A stretch of 64,000 nucleotides of DNA. Origin: Niabella drilacis (GTDB lineage: Bacteria > Bacteroidota > Bacteroidia > Chitinophagales > Chitinophagaceae). Position numbers and translations under genes: made by a program. The stretch lies in contig NZ_FMZO01000002.1 of the NCBI RefSeq assembly GCF_900101395.1, positions 509,840 through 573,839 of the forward strand, read 5' to 3'. Shown here piece after piece: positions 36,930 to 45,431 of the stretch. The notes under the pieces are model-generated. The model worked only from the letters and a program-made list of their open reading frames with translations. It searched no databases and was not told where the DNA came from. Within the stretch, counting starts at the first letter, position 1. Each line of letters begins with the position of its first letter.

Positions 36930-37949
36930 ATGAAAAAAATGATCGCACTCGCTGTTGTTCTGCTGCTAGCCCGGCTTTGCCCGGCACAGTTTCCGGCCCC
37001 CGTTACCGCTCCTGCATCAGGGGGGACGGAGATCTGGAGCGGGGCGCCGCACAATGCCTTTACCGATCTGATCGAATACAAAGGATATATATACTGCAGC
37101 TTCCGGGAGGGATCGGGGCATGTGCCCGGCTCCAATGGCGCCGGCCGTATCCTTCGCACAAAGGACGGTAACACCTGGGAATCCTTCGCCCTGATTCGTA
37201 AAGACGGTATTGATCTGAGGGATCAGAAGCTTTCGGTAATGCCGGATGGGCGTATGCTTTGCCTGATGGGCGGGTCGGTATACGATACCGCAAAGAAACC
37301 TTCCCGCCTGCTGGGTATGTACCCTCATGTAGCCTTTATGGGAAAGGATATGAAATTTACGACGCCTGAAAAAGCGGTGATCGGAAACCCTGGTCATCAC
37401 TGGGTGTGGCGGCTTACCTGGTATAAGGGGGTTGGTTATGGCATCGACTATGGAAGCGGGCGGTCTGCCACGCTGGTGAAAACAACAGATGGTAAAACCT
37501 TCACCGGCATAACGGATCTGGAGGTGGACGGAATGCCCAACGAATCGACGATCCGGTTTGATAAAAAGGGAAAAATGTATATCCTGATCCGGAGGGAGCA
37601 GGGCGATAAGCTGGGTGTACTGGCTACGGGGAAGGCCCCTTTTACTTCTTTCAGCTATCAAAAACTGGATTACCGTTTGGGCGGGCCCGATTTTATGTTT
37701 ACGCCGGATCAGAAAAAACTGATCGTGGGAACGCGCCTGTATCTGCCGGGCGGAGCCAAAACGGGTATCCTTGTTACAGACCTCAGCGGCAGGCTGTTAA
37801 GGACGGTGGAGCTGGAGAGCGGGGGCGATTGCAGCTACCCCGGGATGCTGGTGAGGAGAAAAGAACTTTGGATCAGCTACTATTCCTCGCATAGAGGGAA
37901 AACGAATATCTATTTTACCCGCATTCCACTCAATGACCTTTTAAAATAA
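36930..37949 (+). CDS. Exported sialidase-like beta-propeller protein
   Basis: This 339-residue protein has a signal peptide ending in LCPAQ. The mature part resembles the six-bladed sialidase/BNR superfamily. An early YCSFREGSGH takes the place of the sialidase Arg motif, an Asp-box-like RTKDGNTWES lies at about 76-85, and DGRMLCLMGG, ESTIRFDKKG and YPGMLVRRKELWISYYSS follow at blade positions. Only one clear Asp-box is seen. True sialidase activity is uncertain; another exo-glycosidase or binding role is as likely. It is the first gene of operon 1, 4 bp before the aldolase gene. Confidence 0.7.
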   Translation: MKKMIALAVVLLLARLCPAQFPAPVTAPASGGTEIWSGAPHNAFTDLIEYKGYIYCSFREGSGHVPGSNGAGRILRTKDGNTWESFALIRKDGIDLRDQKLSVMPDGRMLCLMGGSVYDTAKKPSRLLGMYPHVAFMGKDMKFTTPEKAVIGNPGHHWVWRLTWYKGVGYGIDYGSGRSATLVKTTDGKTFTGITDLEVDGMPNESTIRFDKKGKMYILIRREQGDKLGVLATGKAPFTSFSYQKLDYRLGGPDFMFTPDQKKLIVGTRLYLPGGAKTGILVTDLSGRLLRTVELESGGDCSYPGMLVRRKELWISYYSSHRGKTNIYFTRIPLNDLLK

Positions 37950-37953
37950 ACGA

Positions 37954-38817
37954 ATGAAACAATATCGCTTAAATCGGCTGATGAACCCGGATTCGGGTAA
38001 ATGTTTTGATGTAGCCATCGATCATGGCTTCTTTAATGAACTGGCTTTTTTAAAAGGAATTGAAGATATCCGCAACGCTGTTGAGGTGATCGTTAAGGCT
38101 AATCCCGATGCAATACAGTTAACGCCGGGCCAGCTGAAGTATTTACAGCGGGTGCCGGGGAAAGCGAAGCCCGCGTTGGTCCTGCGCACAGATGTTGCCA
38201 ATGTTTACGGCAAAGAGTTGCCTGCTGCTGCCTTTAGCAAAATGATAGAAACGCCGGTACTGCAGGCCGTAAGAGCAGATGCCGCCTGTATGTGTGTGAA
38301 CCTGTTCCGTATCCCCGGTGCTCCTGAAGTAACGGCGCAGTGTATCGACAACATCATCAAAATAAAAATGGAGGCAGAGCATTATGGTATGCCTCTGATG
38401 ATAGAGCCCCTGGTGTTCCGTGCCAATAGTGAAGCGGGCGGGTATATGGTAGACGGTGATCTGGATAAGATCCTGCCGCTGGTGCGGCAGGCCGTTGAGT
38501 TAGGAGCGGATATTATTAAAGCAGATCCCTGCGACCGGCTTGAAGAATATCATAAAGTGATAGAAACTGCAGGCGAAGTGCCGGTGTTGGTGCGGGGCGG
38601 AGGCAGGGCCGGTGATGAAGAGATCCTGAGGCGCACCCAGACATTGCTGGAGCAGGGGATCGCCGGTATTGTATACGGCCGCAACATTATCCAGCATGCT
38701 TTCCCCGATCGTATAACCAGGGCGCTGATGGGGATGGTACATACCGGCTATTCTGTTGATACCTGCCTGGCCATATTAAAAGAAGGAAAAACGGATCAAG
38801 ATGGAAGCGCCTGGTAA
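37954..38817 (+). CDS. DhnA/LacD-type class I aldolase
   Basis: The 287-residue protein belongs to the DeoC/FbaB/LacD TIM-barrel aldolases. The Schiff-base Lys is Lys189 in [20 protein letters not shown] near the start and [10 protein letters not shown] and [11 protein letters not shown] near the end are the family phosphate-binding and barrel motifs. It should cleave a phosphorylated keto-sugar or a related hydroxy-keto acid. Its 3' end overlaps the next gene by 17 bp, so the two are translationally coupled. The phosphate-site motifs suggest a phosphosugar made by the FGGY kinase of the same island. Confidence 0.82.
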   Translation: MKQYRLNRLMNPDSGKCFDVAIDHGFFNELAFLKGIEDIRNAVEVIVKANPDAIQLTPGQLKYLQRVPGKAKPALVLRTDVANVYGKELPAAAFSKMIETPVLQAVRADAACMCVNLFRIPGAPEVTAQCIDNIIKIKMEAEHYGMPLMIEPLVFRANSEAGGYMVDGDLDKILPLVRQAVELGADIIKADPCDRLEEYHKVIETAGEVPVLVRGGGRAGDEEILRRTQTLLEQGIAGIVYGRNIIQHAFPDRITRALMGMVHTGYSVDTCLAILKEGKTDQDGSAW

Positions 38818-39589
38818 TATATTCGATCTGAAAGGAAAAGACATATGGGTGATCGGAGGCGCCGGCTACCTGGGGCAGCCAACGGTGCAGGTATTAACCG
38901 CGGCCGGCGCCACCGTGCTTTGCTGCGACCTGGACGGGCGCGCCGCAGGATTTGTGGCCGCAAGCGGACTGGAGGCAAGCGTTACACCGGTTGATATCAA
39001 TACCGGTGATGAAGCAGGGGTGAAGGCCTTTGTTGAAAGCCAGGTAGCGGAGCGGGGGATACCGCAAGGCCTGGTGGATCTATCCTTTGGCGCTACTGCT
39101 AAAATTTTGGAGGAGCTTACTGCAGAGGAATTCAATAATGCGAATAAGGCGCTTACCAATACATTTTTGATGGCCCGGGAAGTAGGCACCCGTATGGCGG
39201 AGCACCAGGCCGGCAGCATCGTATTATGCTCCAGCATGTATGGCAATGTAGCTCCTTACCCGGCGGTGTATGACGGGTTGGACATGAATAAGAACCCTGT
39301 TGAATATGGAGCCGGAAAGGCGGCCATCATACAGATGACCCGCTACCTGGCTGTACACTGGGGACGGAAGAATGTACGGTGCAACTGTGTTTCGCCGGGC
39401 CCGTTTCCAAATCCCGGCGTCCAGGAAAAGCATCCCGAGTTCATTAAACGGTTGTCGGAGAAATCGCCCATGGGCCGTGTAGGCAGGAAGGATGAAATTG
39501 CAGGAACTGTTGCCTTCTTAATTTCAGAAGCCGCCTCTTACATTACCGGGCAGAATATCCGGGTTGATGGAGGGTGGACGGCCTGGTAA
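38801..39589 (+). CDS. SDR-family oxidoreductase (intact active site)
   Basis: This 262-residue classical short-chain dehydrogenase has the cofactor motif GGAGYLG at about 19-25. The active-site Ser lies in LCSSMYG, and the pair Tyr169/Lys173 is in [14 protein letters not shown] and a C-terminal [10 protein letters not shown] complete the fold. An Asp after the second strand (CCDLDG) favours NAD(H). It overlaps the aldolase gene by 17 bp and is followed within 3 bp by an aldo/keto reductase gene. It is likely to oxidise a sugar hydroxyl in the same pathway. Confidence 0.88.
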   Translation: MEAPGNIFDLKGKDIWVIGGAGYLGQPTVQVLTAAGATVLCCDLDGRAAGFVAASGLEASVTPVDINTGDEAGVKAFVESQVAERGIPQGLVDLSFGATAKILEELTAEEFNNANKALTNTFLMAREVGTRMAEHQAGSIVLCSSMYGNVAPYPAVYDGLDMNKNPVEYGAGKAAIIQMTRYLAVHWGRKNVRCNCVSPGPFPNPGVQEKHPEFIKRLSEKSPMGRVGRKDEIAGTVAFLISEAASYITGQNIRVDGGWTAW

Positions 39590-39592
39590 GTA

Positions 39593-40480
39593 ATGAAGAT
39601 GAAAGGACCGATACAAAAGATCGCACTGGGTACCGTTACTTTCGGACGGGAAATTGACCGGCTGCAGTCGTTCCGGGTCATGGACGAAGCGGCAATAAGG
39701 GGCATCCTGTTTTTTGATACGGCAGAAGCGTATGGCCAGGGCGCGTCGGAAACCATTATTGGCAGCTGGCTGCAGGCACATCCTTCAATGAAACAACAGG
39801 TGACCATCGCCAGCAAGCTGCTTCCTCCCTATAGTTCCGCATCCTTTAAACAGCGTGTTGAAGCATGCCTCCGGCGGCTGAAGCGTTCGTATATCGATCT
39901 GCTCTTTTTTCACAGCTGGGATCCATCTGTTTTAAACCCGGATGTATTGATCCGTGCAGAAGCACTGATACAACAGGGCGTAGTGAAAGCCTTTGGCGTC
40001 AGTAATTTCAATGCTGCACAGCTAACCAGCCTGTTGGAAGTACAGCAGCGTTATCGGCTGTCCCCGGTTGCAGCTGTACAAAATAATCATAACCTGGCTG
40101 TTTCAGACCTGGATGTATCGCTGCTTTCCCTTTGCAGGAAACACCAGGTCAGGGTCATTACCTATAGTCCGCTGGGCGCCGGTTTTCTTACCGGAAAGCA
40201 CACGCGCCGTATTGAGCAGGGATCGCGGTTTGACCGGATGCCGGCACACCGGGATATTTATTTTACCAAGGAAAGCCTGGAATCTTTACAAAGATTGAGC
40301 ACGGCAGCCGGCGGGCAAAAAGACCTGCAGGTACAGTGGGCGCTGGCCTGGGCGCTGCATCATCCGGATGTAGACCTGGTCCTGGTTGGGGCCCGCTCCG
40401 TTGAACACCTGCAGCAGGCCGTTGATGCCGCATTGTTTGATGACCCGGACTTCCTGCAACGGCTGCGGCCGTTTAAATAA
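39593..40480 (+). CDS. Aldo/keto reductase (operon 1)
   Basis: This 295-residue NADP(H)-dependent oxidoreductase has the AKR tetrad: Asp and Tyr in FFDTAEAYGQG, Lys in IASKL, and His in LLFFHSWD. The cofactor-binding end includes YSPLGAGFLTG and VGARSVEHLQQA. It starts 3 bp after the SDR stop codon. It probably reduces a sugar aldehyde or keto group; a second AKR in the island is only distantly similar. Confidence 0.85.
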   Translation: MKMKGPIQKIALGTVTFGREIDRLQSFRVMDEAAIRGILFFDTAEAYGQGASETIIGSWLQAHPSMKQQVTIASKLLPPYSSASFKQRVEACLRRLKRSYIDLLFFHSWDPSVLNPDVLIRAEALIQQGVVKAFGVSNFNAAQLTSLLEVQQRYRLSPVAAVQNNHNLAVSDLDVSLLSLCRKHQVRVITYSPLGAGFLTGKHTRRIEQGSRFDRMPAHRDIYFTKESLESLQRLSTAAGGQKDLQVQWALAWALHHPDVDLVLVGARSVEHLQQAVDAALFDDPDFLQRLRPFK

Positions 40481-40628
40481 GCGGCACCGCCCGCCTTTTT
40501 TTGCAATAGTTTCGCTTACTTTTTTGTATGCCCGGTTGCATACACAAACACTGGCAACGGGAAAAAGCGCCTGTGAGCACCGCTATCCGGATTTTTTGTA
40601 TTTTATGCCCCTGAAATCAAATGGCTAT

Positions 40629-41438
40629 ATGAACAATGTTGTATTAAGAAGATATTGGAGTATTTTGCTGGTAAGCCTGCTTCTTTCCTGCAGCCCGCCA
40701 GGCAGAACAGGCAGCGTGCAAAAAGAAAAGGGGCGCCCGGGCAACTATCAGGTTTACCTGCTGATGGGCCAGTCAAATATGGCCGGCAGGGGCATCCTTA
40801 CAGGGGAGTATACGGGTATCCGTGCTGAAAGGGTACTGATGCTGGACCGGGAGAACGAGTGGGTTCCGGCAAGGCATCCCCTGCATTTTGACAAGCCCAA
40901 AGTAGCAGGAGTTGGACCAGGTCTGTCTTTTGGTGCAGCATTAGCAAAGGTTTATTCCAAAGATACCATTGGCCTGGTTCCCTGTGCGGTTGGAGGCACT
41001 GCCATTTCAAAATGGGAGCCCGGGGCTTTTGATGAAGTGACCCGGACACACCCTTATGATGATGCAATCCTCCGCCTGAAGGCTGCCCGGAAGCGGGGTG
41101 TTATAAAGGGGGTGATCTGGCTGCAGGGCGAGGGTGACAGCAACCCGGTTTCCGCAAAGAAATACCTGGCCCGCCTTACTGCTCTTATTGAACGGATCAG
41201 GAAAGAAGCAGGCGACCCGGAGCTGCCTTTTGTAGTAGGCGAACTGGGACGTTACAGGACCCAGTATCGCCTGGTAAATGAGCAGCTGGCCCTTCTTCCC
41301 AAAACAGTCCCGTTTACGTTGGTGGTCTCTTCAGAGGGACTGGTACATAAAGGAGATACGACACATTTCGACAGCCCTTCGGCAACTGAATACGGACGGC
41401 GTTTTGCAGCGGGAATGCTGCTGTTGCAAAAACGATGA
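40629..41438 (+). CDS. SGNH/sialate O-acetylesterase-like lipoprotein
   Basis: This 269-residue lipoprotein (lipobox LLLSC) has the catalytic Ser in LLMGQSNMAGRG and a C-terminal Asp-His pair in DTTHFDSPSATEYG. It carries GGTAISKW and WLQGEGDSN as blocks II and III of the family. Such enzymes remove O-acetyl groups from sugars. I chose the MNNVV start because it begins the signal sequence; the frame extends 81 codons upstream into the previous gene. It closes operon 1, before a terminator. Confidence 0.85.
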   Translation: MNNVVLRRYWSILLVSLLLSCSPPGRTGSVQKEKGRPGNYQVYLLMGQSNMAGRGILTGEYTGIRAERVLMLDRENEWVPARHPLHFDKPKVAGVGPGLSFGAALAKVYSKDTIGLVPCAVGGTAISKWEPGAFDEVTRTHPYDDAILRLKAARKRGVIKGVIWLQGEGDSNPVSAKKYLARLTALIERIRKEAGDPELPFVVGELGRYRTQYRLVNEQLALLPKTVPFTLVVSSEGLVHKGDTTHFDSPSATEYGRRFAAGMLLLQKR

Positions 41439-41530
41439 CCGGTTTTACGAATGGGATTTGTTCGCGACAGGCCGGGGAAGGTTAGGGTAAAACGGAGCGG
41501 ATATATACAGGAAAAAAGATGCTGTTTGAC

Positions 41531-41557
41531 AGGGGGCTTACCGGCTCCCTTTTTTTA
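41531..41557 (+). terminator. Rho-independent terminator of operon 1
   Basis: AGGGGGC and GGCTCCCT pair (with one G-T) around a short loop and are followed by seven T residues. It separates operon 1 (36930-41438) from operon 2. Confidence 0.8.
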
Positions 41558-41597
41558 TGCGATCCCGGTAGGGCAGCCGGGATAAAAATAAAAATTA

Positions 41598-41616
41598 GTA
41601 TCATGATTCGGTAGAA
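41598..41616 (+). promoter_or_regulatory. Candidate island regulator site, copy 2
   Basis: GTATCATGATTCGGTAGAA lies 81 bp upstream of the aminotransferase start codon and downstream of the operon 1 terminator. It matches 16 of 19 positions of the copy at 34233-34251. Its position fits an activator site for operon 2. Confidence 0.45.
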
Positions 41617-41697
41617 CCTGTGGCATCAAACCGGATTTTATAGAGCAAATTTGAAACCGGAAATATCCGGTTGCCGGATCTGGAAATAATAAGTTTT

Positions 41698-43098
41698 ATG
41701 AAACAATCAGACGAACAGAAATTAACCTTAACAAGAGACTGGTGGAAGGAAAATGCTGCCGATGTGCCGCGGCTGATCACAGCAACACCGGGTCCGCGTT
41801 CAAAAGAAATGCATGCACGTGCAGCCCGTTATATGAAAGGACTGAGCAGCCAGGTAAAACTTTTTCCTGTATGTTTTGAAGAAGGGTATGGCGTTACGCT
41901 TACAGATGTGGATGGAAACAGGTATCTTGATTTTTCTTCCGGTATCTACGTTACATCGTTGGGGCATTGCCACCCCAAAATATCGGAGGCCATTGCTTAC
42001 TGGGCAAAAAAACTGATGAACGCGCACGATTTTACCACGCCGGTTAAAGAAAAGCTGCTGGAAAAAATGGCCGGGGTGTTGCCCGGAAATCTGAATGCTA
42101 TCCAGCTGTACAGCGATGGGGCTTCAGCCGTGGAAGCAGCCATCCGGGCTGCGCGGGCTATTACGGGCAAGCACGAATTCATTTCGGGGTATCGCGACTT
42201 TCATGGGAAAAGCATGGCGGCAGTAAGCTGTGCCCAGATGATACGGGGCGATGTATACAGCTACGGGCCCACGCGGGCGCCGGGGTTTTACATGGTGCCG
42301 CGCCCGGATCCCTATCGCCCCTTATGGACCAGGGCCGACGGGACCATTGACACCGATCAATACATCGCGTTTTATGATCAGTTTATCACGGAGAGCACGG
42401 TAGGCAATGTGGCCGCATTTGTACTGGAACCGGCCCAGGGATGGGCGGGGTCCATTTTTCCGCCGGATGATTTCTTTCCCAAGTTAAAAGCCTTTTGCGA
42501 AAAGAAAAAGATCCTGCTGTTTGATGATGAAGTACTGGCAGGTATGGGAAGAACGGGCGAATACCTTTGCATGAACCACTGGAACGTAGAGCCGGATATC
42601 GTAACCCTGGGAAAATCCTTTGGCAACGGGTTTCCGGTAACAGCCATGGTGTTAAAAGAAGAGTATGGTGAGGCGCTGGAAAGCATTTCGGCCTCCTCCA
42701 GTTATGGCGGTAATCCAATGGCCTGCGCGGCAGCCCTGGCATCGATTGAAGTGATTGAAGAGGAAGGACTGCTGGAGAATGTGCGAACGGTAGGAGCCGC
42801 TATCATGAAGCGCCTGGAAAAGATGAAAGCGGAGCACCCGATCATCGGCGATGTAAAAGGAAAAGGATTCCTGCTGGGTATAGAACTGGTCAGGGACAAG
42901 ATCACAAAAGAACCTTTTGCTGAGGCGGGAACCCTGGTATATCAAAAGGCCTTTCAGCGGGGACTGGCCTGGATCCCGGCCGGACATATCCTGCGCATGT
43001 CGCCGCCCCTTATTATGGATGAAACTTACGCTATGAAAGGGATCGATATGATCGAAGATGCAATCTCGGATGTTGAAAAACAATTTGGATACGTGTAA
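41698..43098 (+). CDS. Class III PLP aminotransferase
   Basis: This 466-residue fold-type I aminotransferase belongs to the ornithine/4-aminobutyrate aminotransferase class. The PLP Lys is Lys306 (TLGKSFGNGFP), and the pyridine-binding Asp277 lies in LFDDEVLAGMGRTG. GHCHPK, SDGASAVEAAIRAAR and EPAQGWAG are further family blocks. Its place before NagA- and NagB-like genes suggests it moves an amino group to or from an amino sugar, an amino-polyol or a semialdehyde. The substrate is not predictable. The ATG at 41698 was chosen over a longer frame. Confidence 0.88.
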   Translation: MKQSDEQKLTLTRDWWKENAADVPRLITATPGPRSKEMHARAARYMKGLSSQVKLFPVCFEEGYGVTLTDVDGNRYLDFSSGIYVTSLGHCHPKISEAIAYWAKKLMNAHDFTTPVKEKLLEKMAGVLPGNLNAIQLYSDGASAVEAAIRAARAITGKHEFISGYRDFHGKSMAAVSCAQMIRGDVYSYGPTRAPGFYMVPRPDPYRPLWTRADGTIDTDQYIAFYDQFITESTVGNVAAFVLEPAQGWAGSIFPPDDFFPKLKAFCEKKKILLFDDEVLAGMGRTGEYLCMNHWNVEPDIVTLGKSFGNGFPVTAMVLKEEYGEALESISASSSYGGNPMACAAALASIEVIEEEGLLENVRTVGAAIMKRLEKMKAEHPIIGDVKGKGFLLGIELVRDKITKEPFAEAGTLVYQKAFQRGLAWIPAGHILRMSPPLIMDETYAMKGIDMIEDAISDVEKQFGYV

Positions 43099-43109
43099 AA
43101 ACAGAATAG

Positions 43110-44315
43110 ATGCAAGCCATATCCGAACTACAAAACACAAATAAAATAACCGGTATCAGGGGCAATATCTTAACAGATACCGGGTTCCAGAAAACGGCCG
43201 TCTGGTTTGAAAACGGTAAGATCAGGGCCGTGGGCGAGGCCTTTAATGCGGAGGAAGCAAACATGCAGCTCATAGAAGTGGGCGAGGCATTTGTTGTGCC
43301 AGGGTTTATTGATCTGCATATGCACGGTATTCATCAATACCTGATCGATAACGGGCCGGCCGATCTCAAACAGATCGCACAGATCATTCTTCAATATGGT
43401 ATTACCAGTTTTTTGCCCACTGTTTGCCCGCGCAGGGAAGGAGAAGATATCTCGTTCTTAAAAACACTGGCAGTTGTTCAGTCTGAAGGGGCCAATATAC
43501 TGGGGTTCCATCTTGAAGGACCCTTTATAAAACTGACCGGCTCCCTGGTGGCCAACACCATTGCGAAGGCGGACCCGGCACGGGTAAAGGCGTTGATCGA
43601 CGCAGCGAAGCCCTACCGGTCGGTTTTCAGTATTTCGCCGGACCTGGATCATGTTACCGATATCATCCCCCTGATGGCCGCGGATAATACACCGGTGTTT
43701 ATGACACATACCGCGGCCAATGTGGAACAGACCAGGGCTGCTATTGCGCTGGGTGCTTCTCATGCAACACATTTTTATGATGTATTTCCCTGCCCGCCGG
43801 TTACGGAGCCGGGCGTACGCCCCTGCGGGATCGTGGAAGCCATCCTGGCCGATGAACAGATCAGTGTTGATTTTATACTGGATGGAGTGCATGTAGACCC
43901 TATTGCCGTAAAGATGGCCATGGTCTGTAAGGCCAACGGGCCGGGCAGGGTGTGCCTGATCACCGATTCCAATATCGGTGCCGGTTTGCATGCAGGGCGG
44001 TTTGTTTTCGGGGAGAACGGGGAGGTGGAGATCGCTTACAAAGGAGCCCCGGTAAGAAAGACGGCGGACAATACATTGGCGGGCAGCGGCCTTACGATGG
44101 ACCAGGCCGTACGGAATGCCATGCAGTATCTTGAGATCGGTTTGCCGGAAGCTGTAACAATGGCCAGTGCCAATCCTGCCCGGGTGCTGGGGGTGTCTGA
44201 TAAAAAAGGAAAGATTGAAGCCGGGTTTGATGCGGATATGGTGGTGCTGGATGCGGATTATAATGTGGTTCAGACCTGGGTTTCGGGGGAGCGGCGGTTT
44301 GTCAGGGGGGAGTGA
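43110..44315 (+). CDS. NagA-like amidohydrolase (N-acetyl amino-sugar deacetylase)
   Basis: The 401-residue protein matches N-acetylglucosamine-6-phosphate deacetylases. Metal and catalytic residues can be placed: His70/His72 in FIDLHMHG, Glu136 in FHLEGPF, His200 in MTHTAAN, His221 in ATHFYD, His261 in LDGVHVDP, and the catalytic Asp286 in LITDSN. The usual HLYNAM segment is changed to HFYDVF, so the substrate pocket may differ. It follows the aminotransferase by 11 bp and precedes a NagB-like gene. The order mirrors the nag pathway, but the NagB partner is atypical, so I leave the symbol blank. Confidence 0.8.
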   Translation: MQAISELQNTNKITGIRGNILTDTGFQKTAVWFENGKIRAVGEAFNAEEANMQLIEVGEAFVVPGFIDLHMHGIHQYLIDNGPADLKQIAQIILQYGITSFLPTVCPRREGEDISFLKTLAVVQSEGANILGFHLEGPFIKLTGSLVANTIAKADPARVKALIDAAKPYRSVFSISPDLDHVTDIIPLMAADNTPVFMTHTAANVEQTRAAIALGASHATHFYDVFPCPPVTEPGVRPCGIVEAILADEQISVDFILDGVHVDPIAVKMAMVCKANGPGRVCLITDSNIGAGLHAGRFVFGENGEVEIAYKGAPVRKTADNTLAGSGLTMDQAVRNAMQYLEIGLPEAVTMASANPARVLGVSDKKGKIEAGFDADMVVLDADYNVVQTWVSGERRFVRGE

Positions 44316-44323
44316 AAAGAAGA

Positions 44324-44379
44324 GTGAGCGGTTGATAGTGAGCGGTTGATAGTGAGATGTGTGGAGTGAGATGTGTGGA
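44324..44379 (+). repeat. Four 14-bp tandem units, all starting GTGAG
   Basis: Two copies of GTGAGCGGTTGATA are followed directly by two copies of GTGAGATGTGTGGA, and then by a partial GTGAG. The array lies between the NagA-like and NagB-like genes. It could affect mRNA spacing or be a harmless slippage product; no protein is encoded. Confidence 0.85.
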
Positions 44380-44423
44380 GTGAGTGATGAAACGTGAATA
44401 ATAAAAAAATAAATGATTCGGTT

Positions 44424-45356
44424 ATGAGTGACTTTCAGTTTGAAGCATCGAAGTGGGTGCCCTTTAAAGATAAGGCCGTTATTGAACAGGTGCGGGGTAT
44501 TAAAAGCGGAGACATCGGCAAACATGCAAACCCTGATTTTAAAATAGCCGTATACCCGGATGCTGATATTGAGTATGTATGGGTAACAGATCTGTTTACA
44601 CGGATCCTGACTGCATCACGGAATAATGAAAAGCTGGTGCTGATATTACCCAATCCCTGCCCGTCTTACCGGCATGTGGTACGCCTTATCAATGCCAATA
44701 AGGTAAGCTGCAAAAATATTTATGCTTTTGCAATGGATGAGTATGCGGATGAAGAGGGGAACATTGCACCCGCCGGCTGGAAATATGGATTCACCTATGC
44801 CATGTTTCATTATTTCTATGACCGGATCGACCCGGCACTACGGCCGCCACCGGAACAGTTTGTAGGATTCACAAACAGGAATATCAATGATTATGGGAAA
44901 ATGATCGGGGACCTGGGCGGAGCAGATGTCTGCTACAGCGGACCGGGCTGGACGGGGCACCTGGCCTTTATTGAGCCGGATGCACCGGAGTTTGCCGGGA
45001 GCCTGGAGGAGTGGAAGGAAATGAGTGCGCGTATTGTTACCTTAAGTCCTTTTACGCTGGCCCAAAACTCACTGCATGGCAGCTTTGGCAAAAGCGGCGA
45101 TCTTTCTGCCGTGCCGCCCAGGGCTGCTACTATTGGTCCTAAAGAAGTGATCCGGTCCGGACACCGGGTAGATACGCATTCTATCTCGGTACATGGCACT
45201 ACTACCTCCTGGCAACGGCTGATGACCCGGCTGGTATTGCATGGGCCGGTGACACCGCTGATCCCGGAATCCATCCTGCAAACATTAAGAACAGACGTAC
45301 TGGTTTCAGAAACGGCGGCGATGGACATTGAACCGGACTGGAACAAGGGATATTAA
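44424..45356 (+). CDS. NagB-like glucosamine-6-phosphate deaminase homolog, altered active site
   Basis: The 310-residue protein has the NagB fold signatures MDEYADE (Asp105, the ring-proton base in NagB) and GPGWTGHLAFIEP, the counterpart of the NagB GxGxDGHxAFNEP motif. The triad Asp of NagB is Thr177 here; His179 and Glu184 remain. The N-terminal phosphate loop (GxTP type) is replaced by LPNPCPSYRH, and the Lys that binds phosphate in NagB is missing from VHGTTTSW. It may therefore act on a different, perhaps non-phosphorylated, amino sugar or catalyse another isomerisation. The start at 44424 was preferred to a GTG 30 bp upstream. Confidence 0.75.
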   Translation: MSDFQFEASKWVPFKDKAVIEQVRGIKSGDIGKHANPDFKIAVYPDADIEYVWVTDLFTRILTASRNNEKLVLILPNPCPSYRHVVRLINANKVSCKNIYAFAMDEYADEEGNIAPAGWKYGFTYAMFHYFYDRIDPALRPPPEQFVGFTNRNINDYGKMIGDLGGADVCYSGPGWTGHLAFIEPDAPEFAGSLEEWKEMSARIVTLSPFTLAQNSLHGSFGKSGDLSAVPPRAATIGPKEVIRSGHRVDTHSISVHGTTTSWQRLMTRLVLHGPVTPLIPESILQTLRTDVLVSETAAMDIEPDWNKGY

Positions 45357-45400
45357 CGGACCGCAGTCAGTCATCAGAAATCAGCTAAAAGCAGACAGGA

Positions 45401-45430
45401 CAAATCTCAAACCTCAAATCTTAAATCTCC
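45401..45430 (+). repeat. Simple word repeat in intergenic spacer
   Basis: The spacer before the second ceramidase-like gene contains four imperfect copies of the word (C)AAATCTC / AAACCTC. It shares AAACCTCAAA with the word repeat upstream of tig near 6103. No function is evident. Confidence 0.6.
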
Positions 45431-45431
45431 A

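Noticed and set aside
36930-37949. Confident sialidase assignment and hence a sialic acid pathway
   Set aside because: Only one Asp-box is clear, the Arg motif is altered, and no sialic acid lyase, epimerase or kinase of the ROK type is present in the window.
44324-44379. CRISPR-like array
   Set aside because: The units are 14 bp, directly adjacent and without spacers, and no cas genes are present.
43458-44525. 355-residue minus-strand ORF opposite the NagA-like gene
   Set aside because: Antisense to a gene with complete metal ligands; the translated product is His/Arg/Pro-rich and has no recognisable motif.
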